A stretch of DNA of 6,442 nt from Candidatus Thermokryptus sp. (GTDB taxonomy: Bacteria > Bacteroidota > Ignavibacteria > Kryptoniales > Kryptoniaceae), in assembly GCA_028276305.1 (NCBI GenBank), contig JAPYWO010000076.1, forward strand, positions 1-6,442, read 5' to 3'. Positions 1 to 6,442 of this stretch are shown here, piece after piece. The notes beneath the pieces were generated by a model that was given only the letters and a program-made list of their open reading frames with translations, was not told the origin of the DNA and ran no database searches. Each line of letters begins with the position of its first letter. Position 1 is the stretch's first letter. A program made the translations under genes and the position numbers.

Positions 1-2344
1 TTATAACATCTTGAACATCCCCAACTGTTAAACCATATCTTCCGGCTTCTTCCCTTTTGATTTTAAAGTCCACATAATTCCCTCCGAGAATTCTTTCCGA
101 ATATGCAGAAACAGTTCCTGGAACTTTCCTTATCACCGCCTCAATTTCCTTCCCGATCTCTTCAAGCATTTTCAAATCAGGACCAGCAACTTTGATCCCC
201 ACCGGTGTCCTAATTCCAGTTGAAAGCATGTCAACTCTCGTCTTTATTGGCATCGTCCAAGCGTTTGATAATCCGGGAATCTGAAGAGCTTTGTCCATTT
301 CTTTTATAAGTTTTTCTGGTGTCATCCCGGGGCGCCATTCATCTTCTGGCTTCAACATTATAGTCGTCTCAATCATGTCAAGCCCAGCTGGGTCGGTTGC
401 CGTCTCGGCTCTTCCAATTTTACCAAAGACATGATGAACCTCGGGAAATTGTTTTATGATTTTATCCGTCTGCTGTAAAATTTCCCTCGCTTTAGTGATT
501 GAAATACCGGGTAAAGTCGTCGGCATATAAAGCAAATCACCCTCCCATAGTGAAGGCATGAATTCCGAGCCAATTTTTGAATAAGGTATATAAGTCAAAG
601 CGAGAATCAACATCGTTGCCATTATAATAAGCCATTTAAACCTTAAAGTAAAATTTAAAACTGGATGATAAATCTTCATCAAAAATCTGTTGATTGGGTT
701 TTTCTCTTCGGGTGGTATTTTACCCCTGATGAAATATCCCATCAAAATCGGAACAATTGTGATTGAAAGAAGTGCAGCAGAAGCCATTGAATATGTCTTC
801 GTGTAAGCAAGAGGTTTAAATAATCTCCCCTCCTGCGCTTCAAGTGCAAAAACAGGTAGAAAGGAAACAGTGATGACAAGTAAAGAATAAAAAAGCGATG
901 GACCAACCTCTTTTGATGCCTCAAGAATTATCTTCCAGTGGTCTTTTTTACCGGAATCGTGTTCAAGATGTTTGTGCGCATTTTCAATCATAATTATCGC
1001 AGCATCAACCATAGCCCCGATTGCTACTGCAATTCCGCCAAGCGACATTATGTTTGCATTTATACCTTGAATTTTCATTATGATAAAGGAAATTAAAATC
1101 GCTGTCGGTAATGTGAAAATAGCAACAAGCCCACTCGTAAAATGAAACAAGAACAAAAGACATACGAGCGCGACAATAATTGACTCTTCAATTAATTTTT
1201 CCCTCAAAGTTGCGATTGACCTTTTAATTAACTCTGATCTGTCATAAACGGTTATAATTTTAACATCTTCTGGTAATCCCGCCTTCAACTCTTCAATCTT
1301 TCTTTTAACCCCTTCAATAACTTTTAAAGCATTTTCTCCATGTCTCATCACAATTATTCCACCTACTACTTCACCCTCACCGTTAAGTTCCGCAATTCCT
1401 CTTCTCATAGTTGGCTCAACCGAAATCGTTGCTATATCACCAAGAAAAATTGGCGTCCCATCGCCAAAAATTCTATTCTGTGAGACAATTCCCTGTTCTT
1501 TTGATATCTCTGCTTCCATATTTGCCATCGCAGAACTCATCCCAGACATCTCTGCCTCAACTCCAATCGGCATACTTTTCACCATCTTTGAAGATTTGCT
1601 TACCCCGACGGGAATTTTCTTTATGTCTTCAATCGTCTTTATGTATCCAAGCCCGCGAATCATATACTCCATTTCACCCATTTCAATAACTTCACCACCG
1701 ACATCATTGTTGCTTCTTTTTATTGCCATCTCCACTTGGCTAAGCGGTATGTTATAAGCGAGGAGATTATTTGGGTCAACCGTGATTCTATAACTTTTCA
1801 CATAGCCACCAACGCTTGCAACTTCAGCCACACCTTCAACACTTGTAAGAGCATACCTTAAATACCAATCCTGAATTGAACGAAGTTCGCTTAAATCCCT
1901 TTTATCCGATACAAGAGCATACATATAAACCCAACCAACCCCAGTTGCATCTGGACCAAGCGCTGGAACGACACCCTTTGGCAGTTTATTTATCGCATAG
2001 TTTAGATATTCAAGCACGCGACTTCTTGCCCAGTAAAGGTCTGTTCCATCTTCAAAAATCACATAAACAAGTGAGAACCCAAAAAATGAATAACCACGCA
2101 CTACCTTTGATTTTGGGACAGAAACCAGCGAAGTTGTAAGCGGATATGTCACCTGTTGCTCAACTATTTCCGGTGATTGCCCCGGATATTGCGTGTAAAT
2201 TATCACCTGAACATCACTTAAATCAGGGATTGCATCTATTGGTATCGTTTGAATAGAATAAATACCGCCGATTATTGCGAAGATGACCGTTAATATGATG
2301 ATAAATTTACTGTTTACCGACCATTCAATTATTTTTTGAAGCAT
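1..2344 (-). CDS. cusA: CusA-type Cu(I)/Ag(I) RND efflux pump, 3' end beyond left edge
   Basis: Inner-membrane proton-driven RND transporter (HME family) that takes Cu(I)/Ag(I) from periplasm or cytosol and passes it to the CusB/CusC conduit. I translated 781 codons from the ATG at 2344 without a stop; the family is about 1040 residues, so the C-terminal quarter is missing. TM1 is at about 13-33. Porter motifs include IPDLSDVQV, a TYPL motif and GPDATGVGW. TM2-TM4 lie at about 385-455 with GAMVDAA holding the proton-relay Asp447 (E. coli Asp405), TM5-6 at about 481-538 and TM7 at about 571-588. Metal-site methionines are M607, M657 and M706 (E. coli 573/623/672, identical spacing). Relay methionines M313, M433, M445, M452, M520 and M535 match E. 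coli 271/391/403/410/486/501. An insert of about 42 residues (251-294) carries six Met. The start follows the cusB stop by 14 bases. Family and substrate class are confident; Cu versus Ag is not resolved. Confidence 0.96.
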   Translation of the reverse strand, partial: MLQKIIEWSVNSKFIIILTVIFAIIGGIYSIQTIPIDAIPDLSDVQVIIYTQYPGQSPEIVEQQVTYPLTTSLVSVPKSKVVRGYSFFGFSLVYVIFEDGTDLYWARSRVLEYLNYAINKLPKGVVPALGPDATGVGWVYMYALVSDKRDLSELRSIQDWYLRYALTSVEGVAEVASVGGYVKSYRITVDPNNLLAYNIPLSQVEMAIKRSNNDVGGEVIEMGEMEYMIRGLGYIKTIEDIKKIPVGVSKSSKMVKSMPIGVEAEMSGMSSAMANMEAEISKEQGIVSQNRIFGDGTPIFLGDIATISVEPTMRRGIAELNGEGEVVGGIIVMRHGENALKVIEGVKRKIEELKAGLPEDVKIITVYDRSELIKRSIATLREKLIEESIIVALVCLLFLFHFTSGLVAIFTLPTAILISFIIMKIQGINANIMSLGGIAVAIGAMVDAAIIMIENAHKHLEHDSGKKDHWKIILEASKEVGPSLFYSLLVITVSFLPVFALEAQEGRLFKPLAYTKTYSMASAALLSITIVPILMGYFIRGKIPPEEKNPINRFLMKIYHPVLNFTLRFKWLIIMATMLILALTYIPYSKIGSEFMPSLWEGDLLYMPTTLPGISITKAREILQQTDKIIKQFPEVHHVFGKIGRAETATDPAGLDMIETTIMLKPEDEWRPGMTPEKLIKEMDKALQIPGLSNAWTMPIKTRVDMLSTGIRTPVGIKVAGPDLKMLEEIGKEIEAVIRKVPGTVSAYSERILGGNYVDFKIKREEAGRYGLTVGDVQDVI

Positions 2345-2355
2345 TTGAATTCAAA

Positions 2356-2360
2356 CCTTT
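2356..2360 (-). promoter_or_regulatory. Shine-Dalgarno site of cusA overlapping the cusB stop
   Basis: The minus strand reads AAAGG here, ending 11 bases before the cusA ATG. Its AA is shared with the TAA stop codon of cusB. The arrangement suggests ribosomes finishing cusB re-initiate on cusA, keeping adaptor and pump production coupled. The spacing is slightly long for an ideal site. Confidence 0.55.
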
Positions 2361-3861
2361 ATTTTCGTTTGATATATTTTTCGGGATTTGCTTTGAACTT
2401 TTCCATATCAGACCTCATACAGAAATAATACTTTTTGCCCTTGTAAGCGAAAGATAATTCCTCGTCAGGTTCAACCTCCATACCACAAACTGGGTCAATG
2501 AATTTTCCAGATGTCTCATCATGCTCCATATCATGACCCTTATGCTCCTGTATCACTTGTTTTTTGTTGTCCTTTGCTCCTTGTGGGGGGAAATCTTCGT
2601 GTTGATGTGTAAGCATTGAGAGGGCGGATTTGAGATTGCTTTCTGAATCTATGAGGAAGTGCGAGGAGGTCACTATATTTTCATTTTCACGAAGACCATC
2701 AAGAACCTGGTAATATCCATCGGCAAGGACACCAAGCTTTACTTCAACGGATTTAAATTTACCTTTGCCAAGCGCTACAACTACAATATCCCGAGTACCT
2801 GTCCTTATCACAGATTGTTCAGGAATAGCGAGCGCATTAATCGCAACTTTTGATTTTATACTAACATTGACATACATATCTGGTTTTAAAAGATACCCTG
2901 GATTTGCAAATTCAAGGCGTACTTTTATAGTTTTTGTCTCCGGCTGAAGAAAAGGATAAATATACACCACTTTGCCCTTCAAAATTTTCCCCGGAATATA
3001 CGATACTTCAACTTCAGCGTCTTCTCCAACTCTAACCCAGGGCAATTCATACTGATAAATATCAGCATAAATCCACACGCTTGATAAATCCGCGATTTTC
3101 ATCAAATTCATCCCTTGCGAAATCTTCATCCCCAAAAAGATATTTTTTTCTATCACGACACCGTCAACAGGAGAATAAAGCGTCAATGTCTTGCGAACCT
3201 GTTTTTTATTTTCAAGCTCTCTTATCTGTTCCTCATTTATATCCCAATATTTGAGGCGTTTCCGAGCACTTTCAACAAGTTGATTTGCACCTTCAATTAT
3301 ATTTGGGTCACCGCTCCTTGCGACGCTTTCTCTGTAATTTAATGCTTGAAGATATTCCTCTTGAGCCGTGACAAGTTCTGGACTGTAAATTTCAAATAAG
3401 GGCTCACCTTTTTTAACAAATCTACCTGTGTAATCGACATAAAGCTTTTCAATCCAACCAGAAACCTTCGTCGTAATAACAGCAATTTTCCTCTCGTCAT
3501 AATCAACCTTTCCTACGGTTCTTATCGTCTTTGTAAGCTTCATCTTTTTAACTGGCTCAATCTTTACACCTATATTTTGAACTATAACCGGGTCAATTTT
3601 CACGATTCCTTCTTCCATCTCCTCTTCCCCTTCATATACAGGCACAAGATCCATACCACAATCAGGGGCTTTCCCTGGTTTATCGCTTGTTATCCAGGGA
3701 TGCATTGGGTCTTTATAATAGAGAATTTTTTTCTCCGATTTTAAAATTGCTGTTTTGGATTGTCCTTCTTCCCTACCTGAAAATTTTTTCCCGATCAAGT
3801 AACCACCAATTGATGAAATAAGTGCGATGAAAATAACTGCTAACATCAACTTAAACTTCAT
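2359..3861 (-). CDS. cusB: CusB-type periplasmic adaptor with C-terminal YHS domain
   Basis: Membrane-fusion protein linking the CusA pump to the outer-membrane channel and handing it Cu(I)/Ag(I). The 500 residues are: an N-terminal membrane anchor or uncleaved signal (about 4-24, no lipobox); a heavy-metal-binding segment (about 47-77) with DPMHP and PDCGMDLVP, where M53, C68 and M70 occupy the spacing of E. coli CusB M49/M64/M66; a barrel-sandwich/lipoyl-like part (about 121-160 and 225-260) split by a short helical hairpin (about 161-222); a beta-barrel (about 261-340); a membrane-proximal part to about 410 ending in FLIDSES, typical of HME adaptors; a His/Met-bearing linker (about 413-452, with HQHE and HKGHDMEH); and a YHS domain (about 453-500) with DPVCGM and a Tyr/Phe-Cys pair at 478-481. 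E. coli CusB is about 407 residues and lacks the last two parts. It starts 20 bases after the channel gene's stop. The Shine-Dalgarno is weak (TGGAA). Function is confident; the role of the extra domain is inference. Confidence 0.96.
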   Translation of the reverse strand: MKFKLMLAVIFIALISSIGGYLIGKKFSGREEGQSKTAILKSEKKILYYKDPMHPWITSDKPGKAPDCGMDLVPVYEGEEEMEEGIVKIDPVIVQNIGVKIEPVKKMKLTKTIRTVGKVDYDERKIAVITTKVSGWIEKLYVDYTGRFVKKGEPLFEIYSPELVTAQEEYLQALNYRESVARSGDPNIIEGANQLVESARKRLKYWDINEEQIRELENKKQVRKTLTLYSPVDGVVIEKNIFLGMKISQGMNLMKIADLSSVWIYADIYQYELPWVRVGEDAEVEVSYIPGKILKGKVVYIYPFLQPETKTIKVRLEFANPGYLLKPDMYVNVSIKSKVAINALAIPEQSVIRTGTRDIVVVALGKGKFKSVEVKLGVLADGYYQVLDGLRENENIVTSSHFLIDSESNLKSALSMLTHQHEDFPPQGAKDNKKQVIQEHKGHDMEHDETSGKFIDPVCGMEVEPDEELSFAYKGKKYYFCMRSDMEKFKANPEKYIKRK

Positions 3862-3881
3862 TTTGAAATTTCCATTTTGTT

Positions 3882-5126
3882 TTAAAAAATTCTTCTTCCG
3901 ATCAACTTCTCAATCTCAGCAAGTTTGGCGTGATATTCGGAAAAAACTTTTTCATATTGAATTTGATACTTGTAAAGCGACATAAAGTTATCAACCAAGG
4001 TCATGAAGTCAATCTTTCCAACTTGATAACCGACAAGTCCAGTATTTAAATTTTGTGTCGCCTGTGGTATTAAACCATTTTTATAAAGGTCAATGAGTTT
4101 CACTTTTTCCTCAATTTCGTTAAGTGACCCCTGGATCATCTTTGAGATTTCATTTTTAACTGCTAAGAGCTTCATCTCCGATTGGTTTACCGCGATCGCT
4201 GTTTCCTCTATTTTCAATTTTTGCTTCCTCCCAAAAAATATCGGCAAATTAAAACCGATTGAAAAGCTCAACATATCATGTGCCTTAACACCCGTTGGTT
4301 CAATTGCGGAGCGTTGACCATATGAAAACTTCAACTCAAAATCCGGGATCAATTCTTTCTTTGCTAGTTCACTCATAAACCTATCTTTCTCAACCATTTT
4401 GTTCATTGCGATTAACATCGGATTATTCTCCAACGCCATTTTTTCAATCTCATCATATGTCAAAGTGAACTCAACGAACTTTAATTCCTCTGGGACATAA
4501 ACCGAATCCAAGGGCTTCCTGTAAAGCAAAGCATTGAATTTAGTTATAAGGTCTTTGCGCTCCCTCTCCATACGGATAAGCTCATCGGTCATTTTTGAAA
4601 GCTCAACCTGGGCTTTCAAGACATCTTGTTGAATACCCTGCCCAGTTGCAAACCTCGTTGATGTAATCTTGACAAAATCCCTCAGCAAATCTATTGACCT
4701 CTTTGTAATCTCAACTGCTTTCGTCATATAGTAAATTTCAAAATAAAGCATCTTAACATCGGAAATAAGCTCAAGCTCTTTCAACTCATAAATTCCCTTG
4801 GCTATTTCATAATCCTTTTGAGCCATTTTGCCCATCAAAGAATACTTCACGGGAAACATAATCATTTGCGTTATACCGATCTCTTTCATAGTCATCATAT
4901 CCATCGTAAAACTTAAATTCGTTGGCAAGTTTGCAACTCCAAGCATTAACATCGGGTCAGAAGGTGTGCTTGCCTGTTTTATTCTCTTTTCCAATATATC
5001 AACTTGAATTTTATAAGATTTTAACTCAGGGTTGTTTTCAAGAGCTATTTTTATGTAATCGTCAAGCGTCTGTGAAACAACGAGAGATGAAATAGTGAAA
5101 AATAAAACAGCGATAATTGAACGCAT
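3882..5126 (-). CDS. cusC: TolC-family outer-membrane channel of the Cus-type pump
   Basis: Outer-membrane efflux protein (OEP family) that forms the trimeric exit duct for the CusA/CusB pump. The 414 residues start with a signal peptide (about 1-19, hydrophobic core IIAVLFFTISSLVV, cleavage near VVSQ). Two OEP repeats follow (about 20-205 and 222-414), each opening with a helix containing ALENNP (28-33 and 231-236), the usual sign of the internal duplication. There is no lipobox Cys, so unlike E. coli CusC it is probably not lipidated. Residues 59-101 carry ten methionines, placed by family comparison in or near the first beta-barrel hairpin and its outer loop. The ATG is the only good start: an in-frame TGA lies two codons upstream and the signal peptide follows directly. 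No Shine-Dalgarno is visible (CCT precedes the ATG). The symbol rests on operon context; plain 'TolC family protein' is the cautious name. Confidence 0.93.
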   Translation of the reverse strand: MRSIIAVLFFTISSLVVSQTLDDYIKIALENNPELKSYKIQVDILEKRIKQASTPSDPMLMLGVANLPTNLSFTMDMMTMKEIGITQMIMFPVKYSLMGKMAQKDYEIAKGIYELKELELISDVKMLYFEIYYMTKAVEITKRSIDLLRDFVKITSTRFATGQGIQQDVLKAQVELSKMTDELIRMERERKDLITKFNALLYRKPLDSVYVPEELKFVEFTLTYDEIEKMALENNPMLIAMNKMVEKDRFMSELAKKELIPDFELKFSYGQRSAIEPTGVKAHDMLSFSIGFNLPIFFGRKQKLKIEETAIAVNQSEMKLLAVKNEISKMIQGSLNEIEEKVKLIDLYKNGLIPQATQNLNTGLVGYQVGKIDFMTLVDNFMSLYKYQIQYEKVFSEYHAKLAEIEKLIGRRIF

Positions 5127-5196
5127 AGGTCAATAGCGAAGTTTGTTTTAAAATTTGAAAATCAGCGTCGGTTCAAAAAGTGAAGATGCGGAATTT

Positions 5197-5592
5197 TTAA
5201 ATGAGGAGGGAACAATTTATTAAAGGTAACTTTAGCCCCAGTCGCGGTTTAAAATTATAAAAGAGAGAATAATTTGCGGAGGGCACAATCTTGGGGAGAA
5301 AATCAAAAGGAATAAAACCCGTTAAAATTACTTTAACAGATTCGTCCTTCGTGTTGGAAAATTCATCTACTTTGTCTTTTTCAATTGTTTTGGTCAAACA
5401 ACAAAAATTTTCCATGCTACTAAAATAAATTTCCTCATCGGAGCTTGTCCCACAATTACAATATACTGAATCTTGTTCCATCGTTGATAGCGCTTCAGAA
5501 TCAAACATCTTGCAATATCTAAAAATAACAGAGTAAGGAATCGTCCCGAGTAGAAAAACGATCAGCGTGACTATGTTAATAAATCTTTTCAA
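5197..5592 (-). CDS. Small secreted Cys-containing protein, HYC/CC/PP-like, probable metal-handling accessory
   Basis: 131 residues of unproven function. The N-terminus (about 1-24) is a basic start followed by a hydrophobic segment, so it is probably exported or membrane-anchored. After it come RYCKM (C27, M29), a CNC pair (C45, C47), an adjacent CC pair (C64, C65) and a C-terminal tail with PLINC (C126). This order recalls the small HYC/CC/PP proteins next to metal-efflux genes in Bacteroidota, though HYC is RYC here and no PP doublet is present, so the assignment is tentative. Start: TTG, because an in-frame TGA lies eight codons upstream, no ATG occurs before residue 29, and an AAAGG site sits five bases upstream. 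It precedes the channel gene by 70 bases on the same strand, suggesting periplasmic metal binding or sensing for the pump (inference). It is too divergent to name. Confidence 0.75.
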   Translation of the reverse strand: MKRFINIVTLIVFLLGTIPYSVIFRYCKMFDSEALSTMEQDSVYCNCGTSSDEEIYFSSMENFCCLTKTIEKDKVDEFSNTKDESVKVILTGFIPFDFLPKIVPSANYSLFYNFKPRLGLKLPLINCSLLI

Positions 5593-5597
5593 TTTCG

Positions 5598-5602
5598 CCT
5601 TT
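5598..5602 (-). promoter_or_regulatory. Shine-Dalgarno site that decides the TTG start
   Basis: The minus strand reads AAAGG five bases before the TTG at 5592. It is the best ribosome-binding site in the window and is the main support, with the signal-peptide-like N-terminus, for using TTG as the start of the small secreted protein. Confidence 0.6.
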
Positions 5603-5620
5603 GAACTTAAATTTGCTCAA
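5601..5620 (-). promoter_or_regulatory. Imperfect dyad upstream of the small secreted protein, possible operator or leader hairpin
   Basis: The minus strand reads TTGAGC, eight bases, then GTTCAA; the arms are complementary apart from one G-T pair, around an AAATTT core. It ends at the Shine-Dalgarno of the small Cys protein, within the 65-base gap after panB, where a metal-responsive operator for the cluster would be expected. It does not match a CueR, CsoR or CusR box that I can recognise. AT-rich DNA gives such dyads by chance, so confidence is low. Confidence 0.2.
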
Positions 5621-5657
5621 TAAATTAAACAGATAAATCGGATAAACAAGTTCCATT

Positions 5658-6442
5658 TCAGTAAAATTCACCCTCTGCTGGGAATTTACCAGTTTTGACA
5701 TCGGAGATGTAGTTTTCAAATGCGTTTTTTATAATTTTTGCAAGTTCAGCATATCTTCTGACAAATTTCGGTTTAAACTCCTCAAAAAGACCAAGCATAT
5801 CATAAACTACAAGGACTTGCCCATCGCAATGCGGACCAGCCCCAATTCCAATGGTTGGGATTTTGACTGACTCGGTCACTTTTTTCGCAAGTTCAGCGGG
5901 AATTTTTTCAAGCACGATCGCAAAAGCACCAGCTTTTTCAAGTTCAATGGCGTCATTTAAAATTTTCTCTGCCTCGCTTTCATCTACACCTCTCACATCG
6001 TAACTCCCAAATTTATGTATGCTCTGTGGTGTCAAGCCGAGATGCCCCATCACAGGAATTCCAATTGAAGTCAACTTTCTCACAACTTCAATTATTTCAC
6101 TTCCACCTTCAAGCTTCACACCTTCAGCACATGTTTCTTTTAAAACCCTACCGCAATTTTTCACCGCTTCCTCTATACTAACTTGATAAGAAAGAAATGG
6201 CATATCAACGACAACCATTGCCCTTTTTGCACCTCCGCAAACTGCTTTTGTATGATAAATCATATCGTCAAGCGTCACAGGTAAAGTGGTCGGATGTCCT
6301 TGGAAAACATTGCCAAGCGAATCACCAACAAGAATGACATCAATCCCAGATTCATCAAGCAATTTTGCGATCAAAAAATCATACGCGGTTAACATCGCTA
6401 TCTTCTCACCGCGATTTTTCATCTCAAGTAATGTTTTCGTCG
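5658..6442 (-). CDS. panB: 3-methyl-2-oxobutanoate hydroxymethyltransferase, 5' end beyond right edge
   Basis: Cytoplasmic enzyme transferring a one-carbon unit from 5,10-methylene-tetrahydrofolate to 2-oxoisovalerate to give ketopantoate, the first committed step to pantothenate and CoA. Numbering from the ATG at 6422: LTAYD (11-15), VGDSLG with Mg ligand Asp34 (E. coli Asp45), VVDMPF with Asp73 (Asp84, same 39-residue spacing), VKLEGG with Glu105 (Glu114), GHLGLTPQS (126-134), VLEKIP with catalytic Glu172 (Glu181) and GIGAGP (192-197). The ATG at 6422 is probably not the start: the frame stays open to the edge, encoding TKTLLE just before it, which fits the usual PanB N-terminus of about 15-20 residues before the TAYD motif. 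The C-terminus is complete (GEFY, then TGA). All key residues are intact, so the enzyme should be active. It shares strand and a 65-base gap with the metal genes but has no known functional link to them. Confidence 0.97.
   Translation of the reverse strand, partial: TKTLLEMKNRGEKIAMLTAYDFLIAKLLDESGIDVILVGDSLGNVFQGHPTTLPVTLDDMIYHTKAVCGGAKRAMVVVDMPFLSYQVSIEEAVKNCGRVLKETCAEGVKLEGGSEIIEVVRKLTSIGIPVMGHLGLTPQSIHKFGSYDVRGVDESEAEKILNDAIELEKAGAFAIVLEKIPAELAKKVTESVKIPTIGIGAGPHCDGQVLVVYDMLGLFEEFKPKFVRRYAELAKIIKNAFENYISDVKTGKFPAEGEFY

Noticed and set aside
742..924. Minus-strand open frame of 60 codons in another frame of cusA
   Set aside because: Entirely inside the coding sequence of transmembrane segments of cusA; a low-complexity, basic shadow translation.
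1411..2139. Two plus-strand open frames of 87-92 codons opposite cusA
   Set aside because: They lie antisense to well-conserved RND sequence, have no family features, and are explained by the codon pattern of the real gene.
1..2344. CzcA-type Zn/Co/Ni pump as an alternative to CusA
   Set aside because: All three Cu/Ag-site methionines and the visible relay methionines are present with E. coli spacing.
2659..3342. Three plus-strand open frames of 60-75 codons opposite cusB
   Set aside because: They overlap one another or lie within the adaptor's conserved barrel and hairpin; no recognisable protein features.
3859..3874. Five-codon open frame ending in TGA that overlaps the cusB ATG
   Set aside because: Too short to judge; its ATGG is better explained as the weak TGGAA ribosome-binding site of cusB.
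4093..4317. Plus-strand open frame of 74 codons opposite the channel gene
   Set aside because: Antisense to the conserved second OEP repeat; no independent support.
5147..5176. Possible promoter before the channel gene: TTGAAC, 18 bases, TTTAAA on the minus strand
   Set aside because: Only four of six matches in each box, in AT-rich DNA where such pairs are frequent. It would give a very short leader, which fits the missing Shine-Dalgarno, but it is not strong enough to annotate.
5155..5178. TTTGAA...TTCAAA inverted repeat between the small protein and the channel gene
   Set aside because: A six-base AT-rich stem with a 12-base loop; too weak for a terminator and not followed by a convincing T-run.
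5621..5652. Possible Bacteroidota-type promoter (CTTG, 19 bases, TAATTTAT) after panB
   Set aside because: Partial match to TTTG/TAnnTTTG only, and the taxon is uncertain; such matches are expected by chance in this base composition.

Overview
The window is an AT-rich stretch of a Gram-negative bacterial chromosome in which every recognisable gene lies on the minus strand and is read from the right edge to the left. In transcription order these are panB (5' end beyond the right edge), a small secreted Cys-containing protein, a TolC-family outer-membrane channel (cusC-like), a CusB-type periplasmic adaptor and a CusA-type RND pump (3' end beyond the left edge). There is no non-coding stretch over 70 bases and no RNA gene, insertion sequence, CRISPR array or tRNA.

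The tripartite pump is the core. CusA (1-2344) keeps all three methionines of the E. coli Cu(I)/Ag(I) site (573/623/672, here 607/657/706), and every methionine of the published E. coli relay that falls inside the window. The substrate is therefore very probably Cu(I) and/or Ag(I), not Zn/Co/Ni. CusB (2359-3861) has an N-terminal heavy-metal-binding segment and, unlike E. coli CusB, a His/Met-bearing linker and a YHS metal-binding domain fused to its C-terminus. The channel gene (3882-5126) is separated from cusB by 20 bases, and cusB from cusA by 14, so the three are almost certainly one transcript. No cusF chaperone or copper regulator is visible in the window.

At the head of the cluster is a 131-residue secreted protein (5197-5592, TTG start) with spaced cysteines. 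It resembles the small 'HYC/CC/PP' proteins found beside metal efflux genes in Bacteroidota. panB (pantothenate/CoA biosynthesis) lies 65 bases upstream on the same strand and is functionally unrelated; it is probably just the chromosomal neighbour.

The taxon cannot be fixed from this window. Low GC, Lys/Ile/Glu-rich proteins, mixed use of Shine-Dalgarno sites, the HYC/CC/PP-like protein and the style of the PanB N-terminus suggest the Bacteroidota/Ignavibacteria/Kryptonia side of the FCB group, possibly a thermophile; this is inference only.

The most unusual points are three. The CusB C-terminus carries a YHS fusion that may replace a separate chaperone. CusA has an insert of about 42 residues with six methionines, placed by alignment at the tip of the docking hairpin facing the adaptor and channel. 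The small Cys protein leads the operon.
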